From contig JAOZHX010000016.1 of the NCBI GenBank assembly GCA_026014665.1, positions 23,236 to 87,235 of the forward strand: 64,000 bases of DNA, written 5' to 3'. This DNA comes from Candidatus Bathyarchaeota archaeon (GTDB taxonomy: Archaea > Thermoproteota > Bathyarchaeia > Bathyarchaeales > Bathycorpusculaceae). The notes under the pieces were generated by a model. The model did no database searches. It worked only from the letters and a program-made list of their open reading frames with translations, and had not been told where the DNA came from. Made by a program: the position numbers and the translations under genes. Shown piece after piece: positions 35,240-43,623 of this stretch (the first letter of the stretch is position 1; the number at the start of each line of letters is the position of its first letter).

Positions 35240-36112
35240 TCAAGCAACCGACTGTTTGCTTTTTAATTTCTTAATATACAGCGAAAGCGAGGCGATAACA
35301 ACCACAAAGACGGCGAATATTACAGCTATAATGGTTAGTTGCATGTTGTCAGATAGGAACAAGTTGGGGTAGCTGTTATAGGGCGTTGGTGTTGAATCAG
35401 GCGATAAAGTAGGGGTTAAGGTTGAGGTTGGCGTCTCAGTTTGATTTGGTGAGGTGGCTATTTCACTTATAGTTATTGTCTGGGTGTCGCTCCAATCACT
35501 TGATTCTCCTGTGAAGTTATAATGTATGCCCCAAACTCTTGCCGCAAAAGCATCGCCAGTATCTTGAATGTAACCTATTTGGGCCTGTACTTGAAAGTCT
35601 ACTTGACCATAATGAGGGATACCTAAATTATCTAACCCTGTTGATATAATTGTATATTCAGTATCGGAAGCATTGTAAGGAATGAGATAGGTCATGTCCC
35701 ATCCACCATATGTTTTTGTGGATATTCCATCAGGGTTAAAGGGATAATAATTCCATGAAGTTCCATAATGTCCCTTGTACCTTAAATTGTAGTATAGTTC
35801 GATATATCTGCCATCTGAATTGATGTAAGGGGTGAAAGGTTGGTTTTTAATCTTAAGTTCAAGCCAACCGCTTGTATAATTGTAGCTTGATCGACCTGGT
35901 GTTAGAATCTTTTCTTTTCCAGAATAGGGGTCAATAGTATATGTTGGTGTAGTTTCTGGGACAATCGTCGTTTGAGTTATGTATTTTACTGTGAATTCTG
36001 GTTTTGATGGTTTAGGTATTGATTGGGCAGTTGCAGGTTCAACTATTATTAGGCTTGGGACTGCTAAAAGAAGGATAAAAATCATAGGGAATAGTTGACT
36101 GAGGCTTCTCAT
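35240..36112 (-). CDS. Secreted, C-terminally anchored surface protein
   Basis: A 290-residue protein with a signal peptide (about residues 1-30, ending VEPATAQS), an ectodomain of about 190 residues and a Thr/Pro/Ser stalk (ETPTSTLTPTLSPDSTPTP). A single membrane helix near residues 260-282 is followed by a basic tail (KKLKSKQ). The ectodomain is rich in Tyr, Trp and Asn and has several N-glycosylation-type NxT/S sites. I recognise no family with known function, though this design is frequent in archaeal cell-surface proteins. Confidence 0.7.
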   Translation of the reverse strand: MRSLSQLFPMIFILLLAVPSLIIVEPATAQSIPKPSKPEFTVKYITQTTIVPETTPTYTIDPYSGKEKILTPGRSSYNYTSGWLELKIKNQPFTPYINSDGRYIELYYNLRYKGHYGTSWNYYPFNPDGISTKTYGGWDMTYLIPYNASDTEYTIISTGLDNLGIPHYGQVDFQVQAQIGYIQDTGDAFAARVWGIHYNFTGESSDWSDTQTITISEIATSPNQTETPTSTLTPTLSPDSTPTPYNSYPNLFLSDNMQLTIIAVIFAVFVVVIASLSLYIKKLKSKQSVA

Positions 36113-36550
36113 GCTTACTAATGGGTGCTCTCTGGTTAAAATGATTTTCTAAATACTTAGCTTTTAAGCCTGTATAGCCATTTAAGCTGGACCACGCATT
36201 GAACAAATCTACAACTGTCAAGTTACCGTTGGCTGATATACTGGTGGCTGTGGGGAATTAATCAGTCTTAACATGCTTCCACAACCACAAGCGTGCCCCG
36301 TAAACATGAACCCATGTATGGCGTGTGGAAGAAAACACACATCCCACAACATAACAGGCGCCAAAACACGTTACAAACACAAAAAGCAACACCCCCTCAA
36401 ACAATCTTGTGGCACCCTAAAAACCGCCACACCCACATAAAGAGAAGAAAAAATCGCAATGGAAGTTTTTGGAAGAAAAGCGCCCCATATGTTGTTTTTT
36501 GTTTCCGCTTGCGGCTTCCTAACCAGACTGCGTTTTTCCGCTTTGTCTAA
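36113..36550. other. Intergenic region with one doubtful short frame
   Basis: No convincing gene is seen. A 55-codon frame on the plus strand at 36273-36440 encodes a basic peptide with CMACGRK and one further cysteine. A longer overlapping frame at 36293-36550 has a composition typical of chance. The left end carries the upstream region of the surface-protein gene. Confidence 0.3.
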
Positions 36551-37327
36551 CTATAGATAGTCAGATGTGAAAGGGGGTTCATCTGCCACGGAAGCCACAA
36601 CTTGCTCGGCGAACGCTTCCTGCTCAGGCTCGCCTGTGACGCTTATCCAGCACCCGCCTTCCGCTCCGCAGACGCCGCCAGCCGCAATCAATTCAACCTC
36701 GGCAGCCGTCAGTGCCCGCAATGCGTCAAGTTCAGTGAATACTTCTCCGGGGACAGGCAGCAAACGGTAACCGCCAGCGCCAGGCACGTTTACTTTGTTT
36801 GCCAACTCGTTTAGGTCGCTGCACACACGTTTTTCCAAGCCCACGGGCAAAATCAGCCTGACACGTCGCCCCACAATCGCGGGCAGGGCTAAACCAATGG
36901 TTCCAGCCTTAGGATGCCCAATCAAAATCGCTGCTTGCCTACGGTTCAGGTCCAGGGCGTTTGCGCCTTTTATGATTACGTCGCCTTCTTTTAGCTGGTC
37001 AACTACGTCGGCGATTGTTTTGCCCCGCTGCCACTCGCCCCTCACGATGACCACGTCGCCTGGAAACTTGCTTTCATCCGCTAACCTGCCTTCCGTCGTC
37101 ACGGTTTTGGTTGGTGGCATGGTTAAGCCTCGGAAAAAGTGTTTGCGTGAAAAGTCGTCGGCGATTTTGTGGGTTTTTAGAATTTCTTCTGCCACGTACC
37201 CGTTGGTGGTTCCAGCCACGATGACGATTGTGCCGTTTTTGAGAGCTTTGCGGATGGCTGGGTGAGTAGCGATGGTTTTGGCGATGAGGCGTTTTCCCGC
37301 GGCGGGGGTTATGAGGAACTGCTTCAT
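36551..37327 (-). CDS. Conserved-looking protein of unknown function, Rossmann-like
   Basis: A 258-residue soluble protein with alternating strand and helix pattern. It begins [18 protein letters not shown], has [18 protein letters not shown] near residues 33-50 and [31 protein letters not shown] near 115-145, quoted in parts. A C-terminal stretch carries [11 protein letters not shown] with two close cysteines. The compact glycine-rich turns suggest nucleotide or sugar-phosphate binding. I do not recognise the family. It stands alone between convergent or divergent neighbours. Confidence 0.6.
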   Translation of the reverse strand: MKQFLITPAAGKRLIAKTIATHPAIRKALKNGTIVIVAGTTNGYVAEEILKTHKIADDFSRKHFFRGLTMPPTKTVTTEGRLADESKFPGDVVIVRGEWQRGKTIADVVDQLKEGDVIIKGANALDLNRRQAAILIGHPKAGTIGLALPAIVGRRVRLILPVGLEKRVCSDLNELANKVNVPGAGGYRLLPVPGEVFTELDALRALTAAEVELIAAGGVCGAEGGCWISVTGEPEQEAFAEQVVASVADEPPFTSDYL

Positions 37328-37463
37328 AATCTTAAGCTTCCTTGCATTCCTTATTGCATTATAAATTATTTATGGATAACCCCTGTTTACCGACAGCTTT
37401 TATTTGCCTATAAAAAATTCTATTCTGTCCGCCTCGCCTTTCAAAGCCATACACGATTCAACC

Positions 37464-37483
37464 TATATAAAAGGGGGCTATAG
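37464..37483 (+). promoter_or_regulatory. TATA element with G-run before gene at 37504
   Basis: TATATAAAAGGGGGCTATAG lies 21-40 nt before the ATG. The TATA part is placed for a start site a few bases from the coding start, giving a very short leader. A related G-run/TATAG element occurs on the other strand near 43446-43470. Confidence 0.4.
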
Positions 37484-37503
37484 TTTGCCTTTAACAATCG
37501 AGC

Positions 37504-37956
37504 ATGGCTCTTAGGGAACCTTTGGGCAAATGGTGGCCGCTTGGAAAAAAGCAACATAAAATAGACAGCCATACTGTATTTATTCTGGTGATTCACTTGC
37601 CAGCGGATTTAAGCAGGGAAGCAGACTGGAATTATCGGATAACCGATCAGCGATTGATAGTTATAAAAACAAAAAACCTCAACGTTCGCAAAGCAGCAGC
37701 ACTCGACATCCTCACAAACCTGCCATTCACCCTGAACATTCCTGAAAACGTGCCTTTGGATGATGTTGAGCAAGGCAAAGAGTATTTGGCGCATCTTAAG
37801 GTTTACACCTCAAAGAACCTTGATGGTGTTGACAAGGATTACGTTAGCTTTTTTGAAGCAGTTGACGTTGACCAAGCAGTTGAAGATTTCATCAAGGCTT
37901 ACTGGATTTACCCCAACAAAATCCGCTTCGACCTAGTGGAGCTTGAAGAACCCTAA
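37504..37956 (+). CDS. Unrecognised 150-residue soluble protein
   Basis: The product starts MALREPLGKWWPLGKKQHK and has alternating predicted strands and helices, including FILVIHLPADLS and VSFFEAVDVDQAVEDFIKAYW. No membrane segment, cysteine cluster or catalytic motif is visible. A strong promoter-like element lies directly upstream and codon use resembles neighbouring genes, so it is likely real. Function unknown. Confidence 0.55.
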   Translation: MALREPLGKWWPLGKKQHKIDSHTVFILVIHLPADLSREADWNYRITDQRLIVIKTKNLNVRKAAALDILTNLPFTLNIPENVPLDDVEQGKEYLAHLKVYTSKNLDGVDKDYVSFFEAVDVDQAVEDFIKAYWIYPNKIRFDLVELEEP

Positions 37957-38089
37957 GCGAAAGTAACCACTCTATGAACACCCTGAACTCTTTGGCGGTT
38001 TCGAATGCACCCTCAACCAAGTGGTAGATAGGTGGAAATCAAATGGTTTCTCCTGCCTGATTATCAAACCTTCAAGCCCCAAAAAAGAT

Positions 38090-38995
38090 TCATCTAAGAA
38101 CCATGTTGACAAACTTTTCAGGATTAAACAACTCCAAATCCTTGTAAGTTTGCCCCACACCAATGAATAAAATCGGTTTCTGAGTCACATAAGTCACACT
38201 CAACGCTGAACCACCCTTAACATCCGCATCCACCTTGGTCAGAATGGTTGCATCGATCCCAACAGCTTTGTTGAACTCTTCCGCCTGCATAACCGCATCA
38301 TTGCCAATCAAAGAATCCACCGTAAAAATCACCAAATCAGGCTGCACCACCCGCTTAACCTTTATAAGCTCATTCATAAGATTCTGATTAGTCTGCATCC
38401 GCCCAGCAGTATCAATCAAAACAACGTTTATACCATGTGACCTAGCATGGCTAACCGCATCAAACCCCACAGCCGCTGGGTCACCGCCATAAATGCTCTT
38501 AATCACACGCATACCCAACCGCTTGCCATGCTCCTCCAACTGCTCTATGGAGCCAGCACGGTATGTGTCAGCCGCTGCAAGCAGCACAGAATAGTTATTG
38601 TCACGGAAAAACTGCGCTACCTTGGCTATGGTCGTGGTTTTGCCTGTGCCGTTGATGCCCACAAACATCAGCACGAACGGCTCAGTTTTTCTGCGCTTAT
38701 CCTCTGCCATTTTTAAGAGATCAATCCGCCTATTAGTAAGCATAACTTCTAAGAGAACCTGCCGCAAGTTCTCATCCACGATTTTTTTCCGGTCTTCAAG
38801 CCGTTTAACTGAAACACCGATTAAACGTTTTTCAAGTTCATCGCAGATCTTATCGGCAACGGGAAAAGCAACATCATTTTCCACCAAGCTTAACTTGAAA
38901 TCAGATAAAATCGGCGAGAGGTTTTCGCTTTTAAGTTCAGTAGTTGTAACCTTGTTAACTAAGCCTTTGAACCCTGATTTGAGCTTCTCAAACAT
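38090..38995 (-). CDS. ftsY: Signal recognition particle receptor FtsY
   Basis: An SRP GTPase of about 301 residues, beginning MFEKLKSGFKGLVNKV. It has G1 GINGTGKTTTIAKVA, the insertion-box region LLAAADTYRAGSIEQL, G3 DTAGRMQTN, G4 TKVDADVKGG and the closing GVGQTYKDLELF. It docks ribosome-SRP complexes at the membrane. The N-domain is short, without the acidic A-domain of bacteria. ATG 38995 matches the family start; ATG 39022 adds nine residues and overlaps pfdA. It closes the translation gene block. Confidence 0.94.
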   Translation of the reverse strand: MFEKLKSGFKGLVNKVTTTELKSENLSPILSDFKLSLVENDVAFPVADKICDELEKRLIGVSVKRLEDRKKIVDENLRQVLLEVMLTNRRIDLLKMAEDKRRKTEPFVLMFVGINGTGKTTTIAKVAQFFRDNNYSVLLAAADTYRAGSIEQLEEHGKRLGMRVIKSIYGGDPAAVGFDAVSHARSHGINVVLIDTAGRMQTNQNLMNELIKVKRVVQPDLVIFTVDSLIGNDAVMQAEEFNKAVGIDATILTKVDADVKGGSALSVTYVTQKPILFIGVGQTYKDLELFNPEKFVNMVLR

Positions 38996-38999
38996 CTCG

Positions 39000-39440
39000 C
39001 TATGGTTTCCCTTCTCTTGCACTCGCCAGCAACGTTTCTAACCTGCCTCTGCTAGCGTTTATCCGCTCAGCCACCTGCGAGAACTGCTGCTGGGCGGAAT
39101 TCATTGTTTTCTCCAGTTCATCAAGCCGTTCTTTCAAAGTTATCTTCGCTGTGCTAAGATCTTGTTCGACGCTGATGCCTGAACCCATACCAACGATGAC
39201 TTTGTCGGTGGCTGCAAGTTTAACTTTAAGGTAGGTGCTTCCACCGATGGGAACCAACATCTCAGCATTTTCTTTTTCTTTTTCAACACCATCAAGCGTC
39301 ATGTTTGCGTAGGTTAAGTCGGTTATAGCGGCGTTAACCATGCTTATACGTTGCTGCAAGGTTTCTGCAGTTTGCTCGAGGTAACGCATTTCGACGCTGA
39401 GTCTGCGAAGTTCTTCTTCGGATGGAGCTCTTTGTGCCAA
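39000..39440 (-). CDS. pfdA: Prefoldin subunit alpha
   Basis: A 146-residue coiled-coil chaperone subunit. Two long amphipathic helices flank a beta-hairpin core with LVPIGGSTYLKVKLAATDKVIVGMGSG (given in part as VPIGGSTYLKVKL). It forms the alpha2-beta4 jellyfish complex that hands unfolded chains to the thermosome. It lies between LX and ftsY, the usual archaeal order. Confidence 0.93.
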   Translation of the reverse strand: MAQRAPSEEELRRLSVEMRYLEQTAETLQQRISMVNAAITDLTYANMTLDGVEKEKENAEMLVPIGGSTYLKVKLAATDKVIVGMGSGISVEQDLSTAKITLKERLDELEKTMNSAQQQFSQVAERINASRGRLETLLASAREGKP

Positions 39441-39444
39441 AGCC

Positions 39445-39672
39445 TTATTCTCCCGTTACAATCTTTTTTAAGATTGGATTCTCGATTTGATCTGCTGAAA
39501 TCTCTTCAACACTAGAGATTGTAATCTGGAAGCGTTTGACTCGGTGCTTACTTCCGATTTCGGAATAAACTTTCTCGATTGCATGTTCGCTTTTGTCAGC
39601 AAGAACCTCTTTAACGAACGGAGTGCGCAATCGAGGTTTGTTGATTTCGCCAGTTACCTTGAAAGCCTTCAT
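39445..39672 (-). CDS. rpl18a: Large-subunit ribosomal protein LX (L18a/L20e family)
   Basis: The 75-residue product begins MKAFKVTGEINKPRLRTPF and has KEVLADKSEHAIEKVYSEIGSKH, quoted in part, and the basic strand RVKRFQITI. This matches archaeal LX, homologous to half of eukaryotic L18a. ATG 39672 is chosen because upstream in-frame sequence does not resemble the family. Four bases separate it from pfdA. Confidence 0.9.
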   Translation of the reverse strand: MKAFKVTGEINKPRLRTPFVKEVLADKSEHAIEKVYSEIGSKHRVKRFQITISSVEEISADQIENPILKKIVTGE

Positions 39673-39801
39673 TTTTTTCTCTTCCTGCACAACAACCACT
39701 ACATTCCCAATTATAAACTTATTCAGCAAAAAAATCCAACTGCCATCAAGATGCAAATAGACAATTAACTCGTAAATCCAAACAGGCTCATAGTCCAAAG
39801 G

Positions 39802-40240
39802 TTAAGTGTTTAGCGCATGGAATATTGCTAGGCGCCACTCTGTACCATAAACGCTCAAGGTAATCCAATAACAATCCTTCGTTATCGGCTCATCAGGATT
39901 AGTGGGCCATAAGGACACCCTTTAAGTCGATTGTTCCTGCGTTAACGACAAATGCACTGTCTGCAGTCAAAGCAGCTAAAACAGCACGTGCTTGTTCACC
40001 TTCCAGGCCGATGGTGGATAATTGCTGTGAAGCATAGATTACGCTATTGCCGATTTTTTGCAATTCAGAAGTCACTTCAACCCGAACCTGTGCCAAGAGA
40101 GAATGCATCTTAAGCTCAGTGGCTTGCTCCTTTTTCTAGTTGGTAAGCCCGAGGTTTTGGATCCCTAAAAAGGCGTTTCCGAATATGGAGAGAATTAACG
40201 CTACTGCGAGAATGGCTGTTAGAACTTTTGTTCTATTCAT
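39802..40240 (-). pseudogene. Membrane-anchored sensor-like (Cache-type?) gene broken by TAG and a frameshift
   Basis: From ATG 40240 the frame encodes a basic N-terminus and a hydrophobic helix (MNRTKVLTAILAVALI...), ending in an in-frame TAG at 40136-40138. The same frame resumes directly with KKEQATELKMHSLLAQVRVEV and a long helix, then AFVVNAGTIDLKGVL, before a stop at 39899. One base out of frame the protein continues WPTNPDEPITKDCYWITLS and VYGTEWRLAIFHALNT to 39802. Helix, strand and YWITLSVYG pattern suggest the ectodomain of a Cache/PDC-type sensor. Two lesions argue for a true pseudogene. Confidence 0.6.
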
Positions 40241-40248
40241 CTTTACCT

Positions 40249-41016
40249 CTACACTTCAGCCGTTATGTATCCACTTACAAAAAGCCGTGATTTCATGATG
40301 TATGGTGTAAAGACAATCGTCAATATGGTACCTATGGTTGCGAGCACCAAGATATCGCCGAAGACCCACCCAAAGAAAACCGTTGGAAAGGCTGATAAGG
40401 GAATGTTGCCGAAAGCCGCAAGGGCGCCAACACCAAAGATGCCTGACACGATGCTAGCCAAAAAGACTCCCACCAGCAACCATATTGTCCAAGTTCGGCG
40501 GTCTTCGACCGCTGCTTGCGCAATTAAAAGGACAATGGCAACTACGAAAGTGGTAATGAAAAGCGTAGTCATGGATGAAATAAGAGCTACACCTGAAATA
40601 ACTACTGTCAAAGCCAAAAGAACATTCAACCCATAAGTTACGGTTGGGCGCTTCAAGTTCAGCATAGGCTTCATTTTAAGGGACCTGTAAATCATCAATG
40701 GCACAAAACCCTCAAAGAAATCTGCCAGCGACCAGATAAGCACAAAATCAAGCGAATAACCAGGGACCCCTATGAAGTTCAAGTATAACCCCATAAACAC
40801 ACAGCTAAAGTAGCCAGCCAGACACCCCCATATACCAAACCAGAGCGCCAAGGGAACATAGATGGCAGCAGCAATGTAGAGCCCGGAAACTACGGGTACA
40901 GGAGAACTTTCAACTGGAACTGTGACAACGGCCCAAATCGCTAGAATGGTGCTTAAAGCTGTGGCGGCTACAAAAACTGCGGGCTCTCTCCACGTTAATC
41001 TTTTTTCTAAATTCAA
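40249..41016 (-). CDS. Multi-pass membrane protein, possibly ECF S-component-like
   Basis: A 255-residue protein with about seven hydrophobic helices. The segment IYVPLALWFGIWGCLAGYFSCVF and the following FVLIWSLADFFEGFVPLMIYR, quoted in parts, recall the core of ECF-type substrate-binding components. The likeness is weak and no partner ATPase is adjacent. It starts on TTG and lies eight bases before the broken sensor gene, so the two were probably cotranscribed. Both interrupt the conserved run from aIF6 to LX. Confidence 0.55.
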   Translation of the reverse strand: MNLEKRLTWREPAVFVAATALSTILAIWAVVTVPVESSPVPVVSGLYIAAAIYVPLALWFGIWGCLAGYFSCVFMGLYLNFIGVPGYSLDFVLIWSLADFFEGFVPLMIYRSLKMKPMLNLKRPTVTYGLNVLLALTVVISGVALISSMTTLFITTFVVAIVLLIAQAAVEDRRTWTIWLLVGVFLASIVSGIFGVGALAAFGNIPLSAFPTVFFGWVFGDILVLATIGTILTIVFTPYIMKSRLFVSGYITAEV

Positions 41017-41110
41017 CGGGTGGATTTTCTGGCATGAAAATGGGGTATTTGCAGTGAAGAAATATAAATTTTGCTATAATGGTTTTTGCTCAATCGAGTT
41101 AGCGTTCCAA

Positions 41111-41779
41111 TTATAGAGTACCTAAAGTATGCTCGATTATGAACAATTCAGGACCAGTGGTCATGGAACCCGCCACTGCAGCATGGCTGTTAGCGATTAA
41201 GCCTGTGCCTACATAGGGGATGCCACAGTTGATCGTGCCCACATCGACCGGGACTCTGAAAATTTTTTCTAGAGTTTTTTTCTCTTCTGACGTCACCAGT
41301 GGGTGGGCGAGCACTCCTTTGTTGGTGGCCACAGCAAGGGAGCCTACATAGGGAAGGCGTGCGATTTCAGTTGGAACCGCCTCGACGCCAAGGGTTTCTG
41401 AGATTTGTTTGATTTCTTTTTCTTTAAACCGAGGGTCCACTACAGCGCCGTTGTCGTTGGCGAGTACGAGGTTGCCGTAAGCGGTTTTTTTGGTTTCCAT
41501 AACGGTGACGTTACCTGTAAAGCAGGTTTTGATGCGTTCGAGTTCTTCATTGTGTATAGAGTTAGGTAGCAGTATGCCGTTGGAGTTTGCACATGCCAAT
41601 GCGCCGACAAGGACTGACCCGCTGATGGATGTGTAGATGAGTTTGGCTTGGAGCCAGTCGGCGATTTCCTGCGCTTTTTTCTGTGGCACCATGACAGGGA
41701 TTATGACTATGTTTTCTGTGGCCAGCGAATAGACGCCTATGCTTGCGCTGCCGACGATGCTGGATAAGTAAACGGTCAA
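41111..41779 (-). CDS. eif6: Translation initiation factor aIF6
   Basis: A 222-residue five-fold pseudosymmetric pentein protein. It shows the repeated GSxxxGVYSLATEN / GALACANSNGILLPN / GNLVLANDNGAVV / GSLAVATNKGVLAHP / GTGLIANSHAAVAGS blocks of aIF6. It binds the 50S subunit at L14 and prevents premature joining. A TTG start at 41779 is used after a weak AAGGAG. It is part of the archaeal S19e-PDCD5-L39e-L31e-aIF6-LX order. Confidence 0.95.
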   Translation of the reverse strand: MTVYLSSIVGSASIGVYSLATENIVIIPVMVPQKKAQEIADWLQAKLIYTSISGSVLVGALACANSNGILLPNSIHNEELERIKTCFTGNVTVMETKKTAYGNLVLANDNGAVVDPRFKEKEIKQISETLGVEAVPTEIARLPYVGSLAVATNKGVLAHPLVTSEEKKTLEKIFRVPVDVGTINCGIPYVGTGLIANSHAAVAGSMTTGPELFIIEHTLGTL

Positions 41780-41881
41780 AGAATTTTTTTTCTCCTTGTC
41801 CTACATTGTTTGATTTCTTTTTTATTTTTTTGGTTAAAATCAGAAAGGGTTTAAAAATTTAGTGTTGGGGAGTTTACTGGT

Positions 41882-42373
41882 TTATTGGTTTTCAGCCAAA
41901 TAAACCGTGACGTTGCCATCCTTATCTTTGGTTGCGCGCACTTTAATTTTTCGTGGTGGTTTCTCGATGCCTCTGCCCCAGATTTTTTCGTTAACTTCTT
42001 CGCTTATGGTTAATTGGGGCAATTCTTCTTCTTCCTCTTCCTCTGAAGCTTGCATTTCCACCTTCATGTGCTTGTTGATAAACGCTCTGATTAGTTGCAT
42101 GGCGCGTGGAGCGCGTTTTTTGGGTGGACGAACTAAAGCCTTTTGCAAGGGTATGGTGTAGAATCGTTCTTCAACAAACTCTTCCTCTTTCTTTTTTGGC
42201 TTAGGTTTTGCTTCTTCTTTCACTTCTTCGGCGGCAACTTTTTCTTTTGTTTCCTCAGCCTGCTCAATTGTTGCCTCTGTGGTTTGTGGTTGCTCTTCTT
42301 CATCTGATAACTTAGTTAATTCTTCGAGTTCCTGTTCTTCTTCGATTTGTTCTTGTTTGGTGTCTTTTGGCAT
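41882..42373 (-). CDS. rpl31e: Ribosomal protein L31e with long acidic N-terminal extension
   Basis: The C-terminal 90 or so residues are L31e: [24 protein letters not shown], quoted in part, and [19 protein letters not shown]. They are preceded by about 70 residues composed mostly of Glu, Gln, Lys and Ala ([27 protein letters not shown]), and a second acidic patch interrupts the domain (SEEEEEEE). L31e normally has about 90 residues, so this is a marked extension near the exit tunnel. Confidence 0.9.
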   Translation of the reverse strand: MPKDTKQEQIEEEQELEELTKLSDEEEQPQTTEATIEQAEETKEKVAAEEVKEEAKPKPKKKEEEFVEERFYTIPLQKALVRPPKKRAPRAMQLIRAFINKHMKVEMQASEEEEEEELPQLTISEEVNEKIWGRGIEKPPRKIKVRATKDKDGNVTVYLAENQ

Positions 42374-42389
42374 GTGTCTTCATTTCTCC

Positions 42390-42548
42390 TTATGGCTTTA
42401 TCTTTCGGGTTCGCCAGTTGCGTCGCATTTTAGGGTTAACTCTGACTTTTCCGTCTGTTCGGGCAATAACCCATGTTGGGACAGACTGTGCTTCTTTGCC
42501 GGCTTTGGCTAACCGAAGTTTTTTTGCCGTTGGTTTAACTCTTGCCAT
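42390..42548 (-). CDS. rpl39e: Ribosomal protein L39e
   Basis: A 52-residue basic protein starting [18 protein letters not shown] and ending WRTRKIKP, with the invariant [18 protein letters not shown] centre and [10 protein letters not shown]39e lines the peptide exit tunnel. It lies between L31e and the PDCD5 gene, as in most archaea. Stop TAA at 42390-42392 and ATG at 42546-42548. Confidence 0.95.
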   Translation of the reverse strand: MARVKPTAKKLRLAKAGKEAQSVPTWVIARTDGKVRVNPKMRRNWRTRKIKP

Positions 42549-42551
42549 ACT

Positions 42552-42881
42552 CTATATCCTTCTAATTTTTGTCTCTCGCTTCCGTGACTGAAGCTGAATT
42601 AGGATTGCTTTGAGCTGTGCATCTGAGAGAGGAATTGGCAACCTTCCTGTTTGTGCCATCTCGATGAGTTGTAGCTCAATTTGTTCAGCAAATTCTTTTT
42701 TAACCATTTTTAGGTTGTTCAGTCTTTGCCGAGCTTCAGGCGTCAGTATCTTACTAAGCAACGCCTGTTTCTGCTGCTCTATCTGCTGTTCAGCTTGAGC
42801 TTGTCTTTGCTCGTCACTCATGCGGCTCTGCAATGAGAGAAGTTTCCGTTTGCGGATTTGCTCAAGCTCGTCATCAGACAT
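42552..42881 (-). CDS. PDCD5-like DNA-binding protein
   Basis: A 109-residue helical protein. ATG 42881 gives MSDDELEQIRKRKLLSLQ, the archaeal PDCD5/TFAR19 start. It continues with a Gln-rich helix and ILTPEARQRLNNLKMVKKEFAEQIE, quoted in part, and GRLPIPLSDAQLKAIL. The family binds double-stranded DNA and is found beside S19e in archaea. Four bases separate it from S19e. Confidence 0.92.
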   Translation of the reverse strand: MSDDELEQIRKRKLLSLQSRMSDEQRQAQAEQQIEQQKQALLSKILTPEARQRLNNLKMVKKEFAEQIELQLIEMAQTGRLPIPLSDAQLKAILIQLQSRKRETKIRRI

Positions 42882-42885
42882 CGCG

Positions 42886-43350
42886 CTATTCGCCTTGATA
42901 CTTCTTGAGTTCCGGGATAGACTTAACCATTTCTTTTGCAAGGTCGCCTGCGACTTCTTGCATCATTTTGCGTCCTTTAGGGGTCATAACTCTTCCCATT
43001 GGGCGTGTGACTTGGATGAGCCCAGCGCTTTCTAGTTGTTGTAGGGCTTTGCGGATGCCGCTTCCGCCTGCTTTGGTTGCATGTGATCTTTTTACGCCGT
43101 TGTTTTTTCTTCCGCCATAGTCGGAGCGCAAGTTCTCTAAGCCTATTGGGCCGTGTATGTAGACTTTACGCAGGATGCTTGCGCTGCGTGTGTACCACCA
43201 GTTGGGGTTCTGCGGTTGCTTTTCGACATGGGTGCCTGTTTTTACGAAGGTTGCCCAAGTTGGAGGTTGCACTTCATCAACGTTTTCTCGCAGGTATTTT
43301 GCTAATCGGTCGATGAATTTTGATGCTGGAACGTCATGAGGAGTGGTCAA
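42886..43350 (-). CDS. rps19e: Ribosomal protein S19e
   Basis: A 154-residue archaeal S19e. Landmarks are VPASKFIDRLAKYLRE, PPTWATFVKTGTHVEKQPQ, the WWYTRSASILRKVYIHGPIG block (quoted in part) and the winged-helix end AGLIQVTRPMGRVMTPKGR. It is needed for small-subunit maturation. It starts on TTG and opens the block. Confidence 0.95.
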   Translation of the reverse strand: MTTPHDVPASKFIDRLAKYLRENVDEVQPPTWATFVKTGTHVEKQPQNPNWWYTRSASILRKVYIHGPIGLENLRSDYGGRKNNGVKRSHATKAGGSGIRKALQQLESAGLIQVTRPMGRVMTPKGRKMMQEVAGDLAKEMVKSIPELKKYQGE

Positions 43351-43445
43351 AGAGTCTCTATCCTTAAGTTTTTCCTTGCACTAAAACAATGAAGCCTAAT
43401 ATAAATATTGTCTGCAGTCAACTACACTCTGCTGCTTGCTTTTTC

Positions 43446-43475
43446 CTATAGCCCCCTATTATAAAGGCGGATACA
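43446..43475. promoter_or_regulatory. Overlapping promoter elements between S19e and the histidine kinase
   Basis: On the plus strand TATTATAAAGGCGG (43457-43470) resembles a TATA box for the kinase. On the minus strand the same stretch reads ATAATAGGGGGCTATAGG, placed about 100 nt before S19e. A second minus-strand candidate, TTTAAAAGGGGGAGGG, lies near 43516-43541. Nothing else is seen in 43351-43623. Confidence 0.35.
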
Positions 43476-43623
43476 GAAGCGTATGCGCAAACCATAAAGT
43501 GAACTGTTGCTCTGCTGCGACCTCCCTCCCCCTTTTAAAGGTAACACGAAGCCTTGGCTGTTGTTAATTTGCATAAATAATTTAAAGACTATAATACCAT
43601 TAATAATCAATTAGAGGTTTTAA

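Noticed and set aside
36273..36440. 55-codon frame with CMACGRK as a zinc-binding gene
   Set aside because: Weak ribosome site, low-complexity Lys/Thr/His composition and only three cysteines; kept as a note in the intergenic entry.
37974..38160. Plus-strand frame with EHPELFGGFECTLNQ resembling the start of a glycosidase-like family
   Set aside because: It has no start codon, is preceded at once by a stop and runs into the ftsY gene on the other strand; at best a tiny remnant.
39780..39900. A tRNA or other structured RNA in the gap near LX
   Set aside because: No T-loop GGTTC-type sequence or cloverleaf pairing is found; the stretch is explained by the end of the broken sensor gene. No tRNA was found elsewhere in the window either.
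40136..40138. Reading the in-frame TAG of the sensor gene as pyrrolysine
   Set aside because: The gene also carries a separate frameshift near 39905, is unrelated to methylamine methyltransferases, and no pyrrolysine synthesis genes or tRNA are in view.
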